Below are positions 37,112-45,613 of a stretch of 45,613 bases of DNA, piece after piece. The stretch is from assembly GCA_028290945.1 (NCBI GenBank), contig JAQGIV010000080.1:1-45613 (forward strand), written 5' to 3'. Position numbers and translations under genes: made by a program. The notes beneath the pieces are model-generated. The model saw nothing but the letters and a program-made list of their open reading frames with translations. It was not told where the DNA came from and searched no databases. This DNA is from Phenylobacterium sp. (lineage in GTDB: Bacteria; Pseudomonadota; Alphaproteobacteria; Caulobacterales; Caulobacteraceae). How positions within the stretch are numbered: the first letter of the stretch is position 1; each line of letters starts with the position of its first letter.

Positions 37112-40100
37112 AGCAAGGCGTTCACCTTCCTGGGAGGAAAGGGGGCCACGCCCGAGGCTGCCGACGATTATGGCGAGATCGCTGAGCTTGCGCAGCCAGA
37201 CGATGACGGCGTCGATGCCAGGGGTGTGGCGAACCGGCATGCTGATACGCGGCTTCAAACTCGGCTCACTCCTGCTGGTCTGCAGAAAAAGCTCCTCGAC
37301 CTCTATTACGATGCGCGAACGCTTGAGGAGGAGCAGGGCGTCAACATCCTATTTCTAGCGATCGGCACGCTGAAGTGGATCGACCCCAACAATCCGAAGG
37401 CGGTTCGCTATGCGCCGCTAATTCTCGTTCCGGTCGAGCTTGAGCGGGGCAATGCGGCGGAAAAATTTAAACTCCGCGCGAGGCAGGAAGACTTTGCTGC
37501 CAACCTCTCGCTTGAGGCATATCTTGACCGGGTACATGGGCTGAAGCTTCCGACGTTTGAAGCCGGTGACGAGTTCGATCCATCGGCCTATGCCGCGGCC
37601 GTGGCCGAAGCGGTTTCTGTCAATACTGATTGGTCGGTGAACGACGACGACGTCGTGCTGGGCTTCTTTTCGTTCGCCAAATTCCTGATGTACCGCGACC
37701 TTGATCCTCAGACTTGGCCGAAAGGCGCGAAGCTCGTCGATCATCCGCTGATACGGCCGCTCGTCTCCGATGGCTTCCCGGAAGGGGAGCCGCTGCTGTC
37801 GGAGGACGAGTCGATCGACGCCAACATCGCTCCCTCCGATATGATTCACATCGTCGATAGCGACAGTTCGCAGACACTGGCGGTAGAGGAAGTCCGTCGC
37901 GGTCGAGATCTGGTCATTCAGGGGCCGCCCGGTACGGGCAAGTCCCAGACCATCGCCAATGTCATCGCTTCGGCGGTCGTTAACGGCAAGACGGTGCTGT
38001 TCGTCGCCGAGAAAATGGCGGCCCTTGAAGTCGTAAAGCGTCGCCTGGACTCAACTGGCGTGGGCGACGCCTGTCTCGAATTGCACAGCAACAAGGCCAA
38101 CAAGCGCGCTGTGTTGGAGGAACTTCGCCGCACTTGGGAGTTGGGCGCTCCGCGGACAGATAATCTCGATGCATTGAATGCTCGTCTGACAGAGGTGCGG
38201 GACCATTTGAACGCCCACGCTGAGCGGCTTCACGCGCCGATCGGGCCAGCCAGCCTGACCCCTTACGATGTCGTCGGCCATCTGGTCCGCTTGAAGCAAA
38301 GCGGAGTGAAGCCCGGCTATCTGCAACTCGACGGTGTGGATGGCTGGACCAAGGACGCGTTTGAACAACGGTCCCGGCTCATCATTGAGTTGGCTGAAAG
38401 GGTGCTCGATCTAGGAGCGCCGGGCAGCCACCTCTGGTGCGGTATTGAACTTGATCGCGCGATCCCCACCGACGTCGCTCGATTGGAGGGCCGCCTCGCC
38501 CAGCTTTCTGAGCGGCTGACCAGTCTGACCGGTGAGTATTCGGCGGTCGCAGCAGCGTTGGAGATCGGTCCGCCTGAGACGCTGGAAGCACTCACGGCCC
38601 TGGGTTCCCAGGTCGACCGCATCGCCGCTGCGCCGACCCTTACGGCGGAGGCACTCTCCGCAGACGTCTGGGACACCCCGGAGGCTGTACGTGAGATCCT
38701 TGCAGCAGGCATCGAATATGCCCGGCTCCGCTCTCAGCTTGCATCGGTATTCAGCGACACGGCCTGGACCACCACGCTCGATGGAATCTGGGCGACCCTC
38801 AAGCCTCTCGACGCGTCCACCCCTCTAGGTGCCTTTGCCCGCGCCGGTGTTGTCGCCGAACACCTGCCCGGCATTTTGGAACAGGGAAGAAGGTTGGCCG
38901 AGGCAGCGGGACGGCAGACCGCACCCACTACAATCGGTGACCTCGATACCTTGGTTGAAGTGGGCCAAAGGGTCGCTCAAGCACCCGATGCTGACCCGGT
39001 CGCTTTCGCTCAGGACCTTTGGGACAACGGCGTAGAACGCGCCTCCGACCTAGCCGGAGCGGTGAAAACTCTAGAGGACGCCCGTGCTGCGGTCGGTTCG
39101 GGCCTCAGCGAAAGCGCCTGGTCCGCAGATCTGGCGCCGGCGCGTGGCATTCTGGCCGCCCATGGGGGTTCGCTCTTCCGGCTCTTCAGCGGTGAATGGC
39201 GTGCCGCCGACCGTCTCGTACGTTCCTTCCAGTCGGAGCCAAAAGCTTCGCTGAAGAGCCGGCTCGCCTTGCTGGATGCATTGGCAAGCGGCCAGGCCGC
39301 ACTGAAATTGATCGGCGACGAAGCCGACTTCGGTCGAACGGCCTTCGCCAGCGACTGGCGTGGCGAACGTTCTGCATCTGCGCCCCTGCAGGCGCTGGTG
39401 GAATGGATGCGGAGCTTGCGGGGCCTCGGAGCTGAGCCCCGCCTAATCATGGGCGCACGCCCCGATCGTCGCCGCCTCGACGAACTATCCAAGGCGGTGA
39501 CAGTCAAGCTCGACAGCGTCCGCTCTGAAATCTCCCTGCTTTGGGATGAAGCTGGAAGTGGCCGAGCGGCGTTGTTCGGCGCAGCTGCCGAACCGGCTGA
39601 CATCGACCTGTCAACAGCGACCGACGCCTGTCGCGCGGTCGCCGAAGCACATGAGGCTCTTGAGGCGCTCACCCTCTCGACTGAACCTTCACTCGCGGTG
39701 CGTCGTGCGGCGCTTGCTGATCTCGCCCAAGGTCAAGCGGCCGCCGGCCAGCTCGCGGCTGGGGCCCAGGACGCCCGATCTGCCTTCGGCGCGCAATGGA
39801 AAGGGGAACTGTCGGATTGGGAAGTGCTATCCTCGACCGCTGACTGGATGGCGGCGAATGGTGACATCCGGCGCCAGGCCGCGCGCGTTCCGGACCGCCC
39901 CATCCTAAAGGCAAAGAGCGACATGGTCCTGTCTTTGCGCGACCAATGGATCAACGAGGTAGAGACGCTGCTGTTGGATTTGAAAGGAAGCGATGAGGCG
40001 GTCGTAGCCGCTGGGCGCCTTTCAAAAACCCCTGTCAGTTTGCTAGCGAGCCATATCGCGGCTTGGCGAGATGGAGGCGAGGCGCTCACATCGTGGGTCG

Positions 40101-42991
40101 GCTATCGCGCTCGCGCCAAAGAGGCGATCACGATGGGCCTAGTCGACCTAGTTGCGCGTCTTCACGACGGACGGCTGGCGCCCGAGGTTGCTCACGACGA
40201 TTTCGAACAGGCCTTCTTCGAGGCTGTCCTGGAACAACAGGTCGAGGCCGAGCCGGAGCTTGCTGCGTTCCAAGGCGAGCTTCATGGCCGTAGAGTTCGC
40301 GAGTTCGTAGACCTGGACCGACAGAAAATCCGCGTCGCTGCAAGCCAGGTGGCCCGCGCGCACCACCGCCGCATCCCGCCGACAAGAGGCGGGGCGGTCG
40401 GTCCGCTCGGCGTGCTGAAGTCCGAAATGGCCCGAAAGCGGGGCCACATGCCGATACGTCAGCTGATGCAGAAAGCTGCGCAACCTATTCAAGCCCTAAA
40501 GCCTGTCTTCATGATGAGCCCTCTGTCGGTGGCGCAGTTCCTGCCGCCTGGCGAACTAAAGTTCGACTTGCTGGTCATGGACGAAGCCAGCCAAATCCAA
40601 CCCGTGGACGCCTTGGGCGCCATTGCACGATGCAAGCAGGTGGTCGTCATCGGCGATCCCCAACAACTGCCGCCAACCGCCTTCTTCTCGAAGATGACCG
40701 GCCAGACGGATGGTGACGAGGACGATGGCGCGGCCAGGGTCGCTGACATTGAGAGCATCCTGGGACTGTTCACGGCGCGGGGACTGCCGATGCGCATGCT
40801 GCGCTGGCACTACCGGAGTCGGCATGAATCGCTGATCGCGATCTCCAACCACCAATTCTATGAGAACAAGCTGGTCATCGTACCCAGCCCGTTCACGGCC
40901 CAGTCCGGCCTCGGTTTGCGCTTCCACCACATCAAGGACGGCGTGTTCGAGACCGGCACGACTCGGACCAACCCGGTGGAAGCCAAGGCGATCGCCGGGG
41001 CAATCGTCCATCATGCCAAAGCGACCCCGGAACTCTCGCTAGGAGTCGTAGCCTTCTCAGTCGCTCAGCGAAAAGCGATCCTGGAGCAGTTGGAATTGAT
41101 GCGTCGCAAACTGACGCCGGCCGAGGAAGCATACTTCCAGGCCCATCCGACCGAGCCGTTCTTTGTGAAAAACCTGGAAAACGTCCAGGGGGACGAGCGG
41201 GACGTGATCCTTATTTCGATCGGCTATGGGCCGTCGGCGCTGGGCGCCAAACCGCCTATGCGATTTGGCCCGGTCGGGCAGGAGGGCGGCGAGCGCCGAC
41301 TCAATGTCCTGATAAGTCGAGCCAAGCGCCGGTGCGAGGTGTTCTCTTCGATGAGCGACGAGGACATCGACCCCGACTTCGCGTCGACTCGAAAGGGTGT
41401 CTTCGCCCTGAAACTGTTCATGCATTTTGCGCGCACGGGACGGATGACGCTGGCGGAATCCGCAGGGCGAGACCGGCATACTGTTTTCGAGGATCAAGTC
41501 GCTCAGGCCATCCATGGCCGTGGATATCTGGTCCACCGCGATGTCGGAGTTTCGGGCCTGTTTGTGGACATCGCCGTCGCGTCACCGGACCAGCCGGACC
41601 GGTATCTCCTCGCGATTGAATGTGACGGGCCGTCTTATCGTGCCGCGCGATCCGCACGTGACCGCGACCGTCTCCGCCAGAGTGTCTTAGAAAACCAAGG
41701 CTGGATCGTACATCGCATCTGGAGCGGCGATTGGTTCAACCGTCCGCAGGAGCAGCTTGAGCGTGCGATAGCCGCCATTGAGGCAGCGAAGGTTGAGCTT
41801 GGGCGCATCGGTGACGCAGCGGCGCGCCTGCCGGCGTACGAGATCGTCTCGGTGGAGCGCGAAGACGTCACGGAGATGGGGCTGGCCGGTGTGGGTGAAG
41901 CCGATGCCTCAATTTCGATACCCTACGTTGAAGTGCCGCTCATCCGTCCGGCTCACGTTTACGGCGATATCCATGAAGCCCCGACTGGCGTGCTGTCGCA
42001 ATTGGCGGAAACCGTCGTCCAGGCAGAAGGTCCGGTTCACTTCGACGAAGTCGTCGTGCGCATCCGCACGGCGTGGGGAGCTGGGCGAGCCGGAGGTCGT
42101 ATTCGCGAGGCTGTTCGCCGCGCGGTAGACGTTTCTTTTCGGCAAGGCAGGATCGTCGCCGAGGGTGACTTCCTTTCAATACCTGGGGCCGAGACTTCCG
42201 TGCGAGATCGCAGCGAAGCTTCGTCGCCGACGCTCCGCCGTCCTGATATGCTGCCTCCGGCGGAAATCGAGAGTGCGCTGATCGACATCGTATCGCGCAA
42301 CTTCGGCGCTACGGAGGACCAAGCCCTACAGGCAGTGTCACGCGCATTCGGGTTCAAGGCCACTAGCGCTCAGCTTCGAGAAGTGCTGGGAGCCGTGCTC
42401 AATGCCGCCTTGAAGCGCGGCGTTCTCGTCCGCCGGGACACTCTCATCGACGCGGGCCCCAACGCCCCGAAGCCGAAGCGCGAAACGGCGAGGCCTGAGC
42501 TGGAAAGCCTTATCGCTGGAGGCGAAGGCGAACAGCTCGAGTTCAAGGAGACCCTGCGTTGGGATCTGCGCCAGGGCCTGGTGAACCGGAGGCTTGAAGA
42601 CGCAGCAATGAAGGCGATCGCCGCCTTCAGCAATCACCGAGGCGGCACGCTTCTCATCGGTGTCAGCGACGATGGCACGGTCAAGGGAGTGGAGCCGGAT
42701 ATCGGTAGCGTTGGCGGGAGTCGGGATAGATTCGAACTCCACCTTACCAACCTGATCAAGGATCGATTTTCGGAGAGCTTCCGAGCTGGATGCGTATCGG
42801 TCAGTTACCCAATCTTCGGGCAAAACCTTGTCTGCCGGATCGACGTCAAGAAGTCCCGAACGCCAGTCTATCTCGCTATCTCAGACGGGAGTGGTCCGCC
42901 CGTGGAGCGCCTGATCGTTAGAGCGGGCGCATCATCGTCGGAGATCCCCCTGAGCCAGGTCGCAACATATGTTCGAGACCATTTCACGTAA
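36897..42991 (+). pseudogene. DUF4011-helicase-nuclease-DUF3320-Schlafen/AlbA_2 protein, single frameshift
   Basis: One huge coding unit (about 2031 residues once frame is restored). Domains in order: DUF4011 (about 15-250; KARTELLDLTARNRLLN, IIDERGAEVFRLLV, KKLLDLYYDARTLEEE); SF1 helicase with Walker A GPPGTGKSQTIANVIAS (about 343), a long helical insert (about 450-1150), motif II LLVMDEASQIQPVDA (about 1229), GDPQQLPPTAFF, WHYRSRHESL (about 1304), NVQGDERDVI, and NVLISRAKRR (about 1470); PD-(D/E)XK-like nuclease (about 1505-1615; FEDQVAQAI, FVDIAVA, LLAIECDGPSY); DUF3320 (about 1690-1765; EGPVHFDEVVVRIRTAWG); AlbA_2 (about 1875-2030; EQLEFKETLRWDL, AIAAFSNHRGGTLLIGVSDD). The frame changes between 37104 and 37108. 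Frame 1 covers 36897 to about 37105; the other frame runs to 42991 and is open back past 37106 without any conserved start. DUF4011-helicase-Vsr proteins (HheA) are anti-phage factors; function here is inferred. Confidence 0.85.
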
Positions 42992-43073
42992 TCCGAAGGG
43001 AATGCAGGAGGATGTCGCCAAGGTCATGAAGCGCCTGGAGCCGCGTCAGCTCTTTGCCCCGAAGCGCGGCTAA
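42969..43073 (+). CDS. Possible 34-residue ORF or gene remnant after the large gene
   Basis: A short frame starts at ATG 42969, inside the last codons of the large gene, or at ATG 43002, and ends at TAA 43073. It would encode MFETISRNPKGMQEDVAKVM followed by KRLEPRQLFAPKRG. The sequence is protein-like, with an amphipathic helix and a basic tail, but no family is recognised and no good ribosome-binding site is seen. It may be the leftover C terminus of a gene truncated when the island arrived. Confidence 0.25.
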   Translation: MFETISRNPKGMQEDVAKVMKRLEPRQLFAPKRG

Positions 43074-43222
43074 ATTGGTCAGGCCGGGACCGGGCCGAAC
43101 GTCCGGTTTCAGTGCCGGAGGCAACGTCCGCTGCTGGCGCAAAGTGGTCCTTCTGGAGTCCGCCGCCCACCCGTTCCTATCAGCGTGCCATTCACCGGAG
43201 GGCGAGCCCAGCCCCGCGCCGC
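43074..43222. other. Intergenic junction without gene
   Basis: This stretch between the accessory gene and the convergent lipoprotein gene holds no credible ORF. It contains two AACGTCCG copies (43098-43105 and 43125-43132), with a short CCGG...CCGG dyad between them, and the right copy of the imperfect 13-bp direct repeat (43177-43189). The left gap, 36673-36896, similarly lacks a gene and must hold the promoter of the large gene. Confidence 0.4.
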
Positions 43223-43636
43223 TCACCGCGCGCTGAGGTCCGCGCAGCTCACCGGATTGACCGGCTTGGCCACCGCGCGCCGCCAGACGCCGCCCGCCTT
43301 GGTGAACAGGGCGGCCGACGAGGCGGGCTGCGGGGCGCCCTTGTCGTCGAAGCCCGACCAGCTCATGTCGGCGACCAGCTTGGCGGTGACGCCCTTGGCC
43401 AGGTCGTCGGGAGTGATGGTGCGCTGGGCCTTGCAGGAGATGTCGAACATCTCGCACTTGGATCCGGCCGGGGCGCGCTTGCAGCTGATGTCGCTGGCCG
43501 CGACCTCGGTCTTCCAGACGCGGATGGAGTCCTCGAGGCCGGCGTAGGGGTCGGCCGCGCCGCCGCCGGTCTTTTGCTCGCTGCAGCCGCCGAGCACCAG
43601 AAGGCCCAGCATCAGTCCGGCGAATAGCTTCGTCAC
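43223..43636 (-). CDS. Hypothetical lipoprotein
   Basis: This 137-residue protein has a lipoprotein signal (MTKLFAGLMLGLLVLGGC, lipobox LGGC) and a small mature domain with four further cysteines in SDISCKRAPAGSKCEMFDISC and the C-terminal NPVSCADLSAR. These could form two disulfides in the periplasm. The GTG start is at 43636. No named family is recognised. It stands alone on the minus strand, just right of the accessory insert, and its high GC marks the return of backbone sequence. Confidence 0.8.
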   Translation of the reverse strand: MTKLFAGLMLGLLVLGGCSEQKTGGGAADPYAGLEDSIRVWKTEVAASDISCKRAPAGSKCEMFDISCKAQRTITPDDLAKGVTAKLVADMSWSGFDDKGAPQPASSAALFTKAGGVWRRAVAKPVNPVSCADLSAR

Positions 43637-43714
43637 GTGGGGGTCGCTCCAGGAATTCCGCGGTCAGGCGCACGCCAAGCCGCAACGGTGCGGCAGCACT
43701 AAGGCAAGCCAGGC

Positions 43715-44224
43715 TCAAGCCAACAGGAAACGATCCACTTCCCGCCACTTGCGCCGCACGGTGGTGAAAAGCGAGGCGCCGTCCACCCGCTGGACGACAG
43801 GGCTCGCCAGCCGACGGCGAACCTCCGGCTCCAGGGCGCCCAGGTCAAGGCCGTCGCCGTGCGCCACGGTGACGTGCGGGATGACGGTGTCGAACTGGCC
43901 GGCGTAGGGCGGATAGTCCGGGAAGGCCGCGGCGATGGCGCGGACCATCTGCACGATCGGCTCCACCGGATCGGGGGCGAGCCACAGCACCTCCGGGAAG
44001 CGGCCGATGCGCGAGAAGCTGAGGTCGAAGGCCGCGAATGAGCGGACCACCTCGGCCAGGCGGCCCCGCTGGGTCGGGCCGAGCTTCACCGGGTCCATGA
44101 AAGGGTAGAGCACCGTGATATGGGCCGGCATGCCCTGGCGCGCGGCCGGGTCGTGCTGGGCGCGCAGGTCGCCGATCGCCGGCTCCAGCTCGGGGACCAG
44201 CAGCACCAGCCCCGAGGAGCTCAA
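43715..44224 (-). CDS. 2'-5' RNA ligase / cyclic phosphodiesterase-like protein
   Basis: This 169-residue protein of the 2H phosphoesterase superfamily (LigT-like) has two HxT motifs, AHITVLYPF near residue 35 and PHVTVAHGDG in the second half. These together form the active site for 2',3'-cyclic phosphate or 2'-5' phosphodiester chemistry. The TTG start at 44224 overlaps the stop of the upstream phosphoribosyltransferase gene (TTGA), so the genes are coupled. Its cellular substrate is unknown; RNA-end or nucleotide metabolism is inferred from the family and neighbour. Confidence 0.85.
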   Translation of the reverse strand: MSSSGLVLLVPELEPAIGDLRAQHDPAARQGMPAHITVLYPFMDPVKLGPTQRGRLAEVVRSFAAFDLSFSRIGRFPEVLWLAPDPVEPIVQMVRAIAAAFPDYPPYAGQFDTVIPHVTVAHGDGLDLGALEPEVRRRLASPVVQRVDGASLFTTVRRKWREVDRFLLA

Positions 44225-44742
44225 TCCAGCGCCCCGATGTAGGGCAGGCCGCGGTAGGCGCCGGCGGCGTCCATGCCGTAGCCCACCAGGAAGCGGGCCG
44301 GCGCCTCCCAGCCCACGAAGTCCGGCTGGATGGCGCGCGGCTTCGGCCACGGCTTGGCGGCGAAGACCGCGGTCAGCACGTCGGCGGCGCCGGCGTCGCG
44401 CACCAGGCGGGCGGCTTCCGACAGCGACAGGCCGGTGTCGAACACGTCGTCGACCACCAGCGCCTTGCGGCCCTGCAGCGGGCGCTGCAGGTCGGCGCGC
44501 ACCTCGCAGCGGCCGAGGCTCGCCCGTTCGTCGCCGTAGGAGGCCAGCCACAGGGCGTCGAAGCGCACATGCCGGCCGAGCCGCGCCAGGGCGCGCATCA
44601 GGTCGGCGCAGAACCACAGGCCGCCGGTGAGCAGGCAGATCGCGACGGTCTCGTCATCGACGCGCGGCGCGATCTGGGCGGCCATCGTCGCCACCCGCTC
44701 CGCGATCTCGGCCTCGGTGAGCAGGACCGCCGGTTCAGCCAT
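44221..44742 (-). CDS. hpt: Hypoxanthine phosphoribosyltransferase
   Basis: This 173-residue type I phosphoribosyltransferase salvages hypoxanthine (and guanine) with PRPP. It has the PRPP-binding motif RKALVVDDVFDTGLSLSEAA, an N-terminal LLTEAEIAERVATMAAQIA, the CLLTGGLWFCADLMRAL segment and the C-terminal FLVGYGMDAAGAYRGLPYIG, which is characteristic of HPRT. The usual flexible-loop segment WLASYGDERAS is also present. Its start lies inside the last codons of the zinc-ribbon gene (8-nt overlap), and its stop overlaps the LigT-like gene. Confidence 0.93.
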   Translation of the reverse strand: MAEPAVLLTEAEIAERVATMAAQIAPRVDDETVAICLLTGGLWFCADLMRALARLGRHVRFDALWLASYGDERASLGRCEVRADLQRPLQGRKALVVDDVFDTGLSLSEAARLVRDAGAADVLTAVFAAKPWPKPRAIQPDFVGWEAPARFLVGYGMDAAGAYRGLPYIGALD

Positions 44743-45547
44743 GTTCGGCGAGCGCGTCCGGCGATCCGGGGGGGATCGGCTGGGCCTCCACCGGGGCCGG
44801 CGGGGCGACGGGGATCGGGGTGACGGCGGTGCGCCGGCCGCTGGCCTCGAACAGCACCTCCAGGTCGCGGGCGTTGGAGGGCGGGTCGGAGATGGCGATG
44901 GCGAAGTGGCGGGTGGCGCCGGCCGGCACCTTGGGATCGATGGGGCGCACGATCTTGGCGGCGATCGGCTTGCCCTGGCGGTCCAGCAGGTTGACGCGCA
45001 GGGCCGGCGCATTGACCGCGGCGTCCTTCACATTGCGGATGTCGCCGGTGACCGACAGCACCGGCCGGCCGCCGGAGAAGGTCGGCGTGGCCTGCACCCC
45101 CTCGATCACCAGGCCCAGGCTGTTCACCGGCAGGCCGAGGCCGGCGTAGGCCGCCTGGGTCTTGGGCGCCAGCTTCACCACCTGGCCGCGGAAGGCGATG
45201 GCGCCGGCGACCACGGCCAGCACCAGGACGGCCGCGGCGGCCCAGACCGCCACCTTGCCCCGCGCCTCGCCCCTGGCGCTGCCCCGGGCGGGACTGACGC
45301 GGCGCGGCGGGTCCGGCTCGACAGCCACGATCTCCAGGTCGTCGACCGGCGCCGGCTCGGCGTCGACGGCCGCGGCGGCCTCCTCAGCCTCGACGGGCTC
45401 GGGATCGGTGGAGGTGAACTCGCCGGTTTCGCGCCGGGCGGTCCAGCGATGGGCGCAGTTGGCGCACTTCACAGTCCTGCCGGCTTCGGGGATGCGTGAA
45501 TCATCCACGAAATAGCTGGTGGCGCACTCTGGACAGGTCAGTATCAT
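44735..45547 (-). CDS. MJ0042-type zinc-ribbon membrane protein
   Basis: This 270-residue protein starts with a zinc-ribbon of the MJ0042 family (MILTCPECATSYFVDD and VKCANCAHRW, four cysteines). After an acidic Pro/Ala/Glu linker comes one membrane helix (VAVWAAAAVLVLAVVAGAIAF) and a C-terminal DUF3426-like domain (about 125-250; VEGVQA-like VIEGVQATPTFSGG and VTGDIRNVKDAAVNAPALRV). In alphaproteobacteria this gene often sits beside hpt and ftsEX, consistent with the neighbour here. Function is unknown. ATG 45547 is chosen because the zinc ribbon begins there; a further upstream ATG at 45574 is less likely. Confidence 0.88.
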   Translation of the reverse strand: MILTCPECATSYFVDDSRIPEAGRTVKCANCAHRWTARRETGEFTSTDPEPVEAEEAAAAVDAEPAPVDDLEIVAVEPDPPRRVSPARGSARGEARGKVAVWAAAAVLVLAVVAGAIAFRGQVVKLAPKTQAAYAGLGLPVNSLGLVIEGVQATPTFSGGRPVLSVTGDIRNVKDAAVNAPALRVNLLDRQGKPIAAKIVRPIDPKVPAGATRHFAIAISDPPSNARDLEVLFEASGRRTAVTPIPVAPPAPVEAQPIPPGSPDALAEHG

Positions 45548-45613
45548 TCGCGGCGAATCGGACGCTTCCAGCAACCCTGCTCCCGAGGTCGCCGATTTCG
45601 GCCTCCATGTCCA

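Larger units (their letters stand above)
36708..43189 (+). mobile_element. Candidate accessory island carrying one giant gene
   Basis: The stretch between lysA and the 43.2-kb lipoprotein gene has visibly lower GC and much more use of codons such as TTG, GAA, TTT, AAA and CTA than both flanks. It carries essentially one gene, the helicase-nuclease. An imperfect direct repeat, CTATCGGCGTGCC at 36708-36720 and CTATCAGCGTGCC at 43177-43189 (12 of 13 identical), brackets it. No integrase, transposase or tRNA is seen. Boundaries are tentative. Confidence 0.4.

Noticed and set aside
37098..37115. Programmed ribosomal frameshift
   Set aside because: No slippery heptamer, no clear stimulatory structure, and no known recoding in DUF4011 proteins. 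A simple indel or an assembly error is more likely.
37226..42991. A GTG-started protein of 1921 residues as the intact helicase gene
   Set aside because: The reading frame stays open upstream and DUF4011-like sequence (RESKAFTFLGG) lies before this GTG, so the GTG is only an artificial start created by the frameshift.
43098..43132. CRISPR-like or tandem repeat from two AACGTCCG copies
   Set aside because: Only two short copies with unequal surroundings; no regular spacing or further units.
45548..45613. Start of an ftsE-like gene at the right edge
   Set aside because: The neighbourhood suggests ftsEX could follow, but no coding start is visible in these 66 bases.

Overview
The window is about 45.6 kb of dense, GC-rich chromosome from an alphaproteobacterium, most likely Caulobacterales (Caulobacter/Phenylobacterium-like). 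The reasons are strong GC bias at third codon positions, a TonB-receptor-linked N-acetylglucosamine (GlcNAc) PTS cluster of the Caulobacter type, the tlpA<>argH-lptM-lysA arrangement, the hpt/zinc-ribbon pair, and a palindromic CCCGGGCTTGTCCCGGGG-type intergenic repeat. Genus assignment is inference. No tRNA, rRNA, CRISPR array or insertion sequence was seen.

Layout. 1-2434 (-): urease operon ureD-ureA-small membrane protein-ureB-ureC, with ureC cut by the left edge. 2539-3999 (+): TPR-sulfotransferase. 4086-16366: chitin/GlcNAc utilisation locus. It has a TonB-dependent receptor (-) diverging from a tightly overlapping operon (+): GntR regulator, NagB-II deaminase, NagA deacetylase, secreted GH20 hexosaminidase, EIIA-HPr-EI fusion and EIICB transporter. 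16363-16746 (-): small membrane protein. 16810-20081 (-): URC-type uracil catabolism operon, with a GTP cyclohydrolase II-like URC1, a DUF1688 URC4 and upp. 20231-22111 (+): DsbA-NhaA fusion. 22108-26068 (-): molybdenum aldehyde dehydrogenase (MoCo subunit, 2Fe-2S subunit, triheme cytochrome c). 26230-33430: mostly single genes, namely a lipocalin-like protein, NAD synthetase, two hypotheticals, an XRE regulator, an alpha/beta hydrolase, an HWE/HisKA_2-type sensor kinase and a TlpA-like thioredoxin. 33431-36672 (+): argH, two small lipoproteins and lysA. 36897-42991 (+): one very large accessory gene of lower GC. 43223-45547 (-): lipoprotein, 2'-5' RNA ligase-like protein, hypoxanthine phosphoribosyltransferase and a zinc-ribbon membrane protein.

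How genes work together. The GlcNAc locus forms a complete route: outer-membrane uptake of chito-oligosaccharides, periplasmic or extracellular cleavage by GH20, PTS import with phosphorylation, deacetylation, then deamination to fructose-6-P and ammonia under GntR control. The URC operon would convert uracil to UMP and degrade the ring through ribosylurea, and its urea product could feed the urease encoded at the left edge. The window is therefore rich in nitrogen-scavenging functions.

Most notable is the 36.9-43.0 kb insert. It encodes a DUF4011 - SF1 helicase - PD-(D/E)XK nuclease - DUF3320 protein with an extra C-terminal Schlafen/AlbA_2 domain, resembling HheA-like anti-phage helicase-nucleases. 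Its reading frame is broken once near position 37106. It lies between housekeeping genes and is flanked by a possible imperfect 13-bp direct repeat. Second-tier curiosities are a PTS EIICB with a degenerate second IIB domain, a DsbA-NhaA fusion lacking one canonical NhaA aspartate, and a 139-bp palindromic element inside the URC operon.
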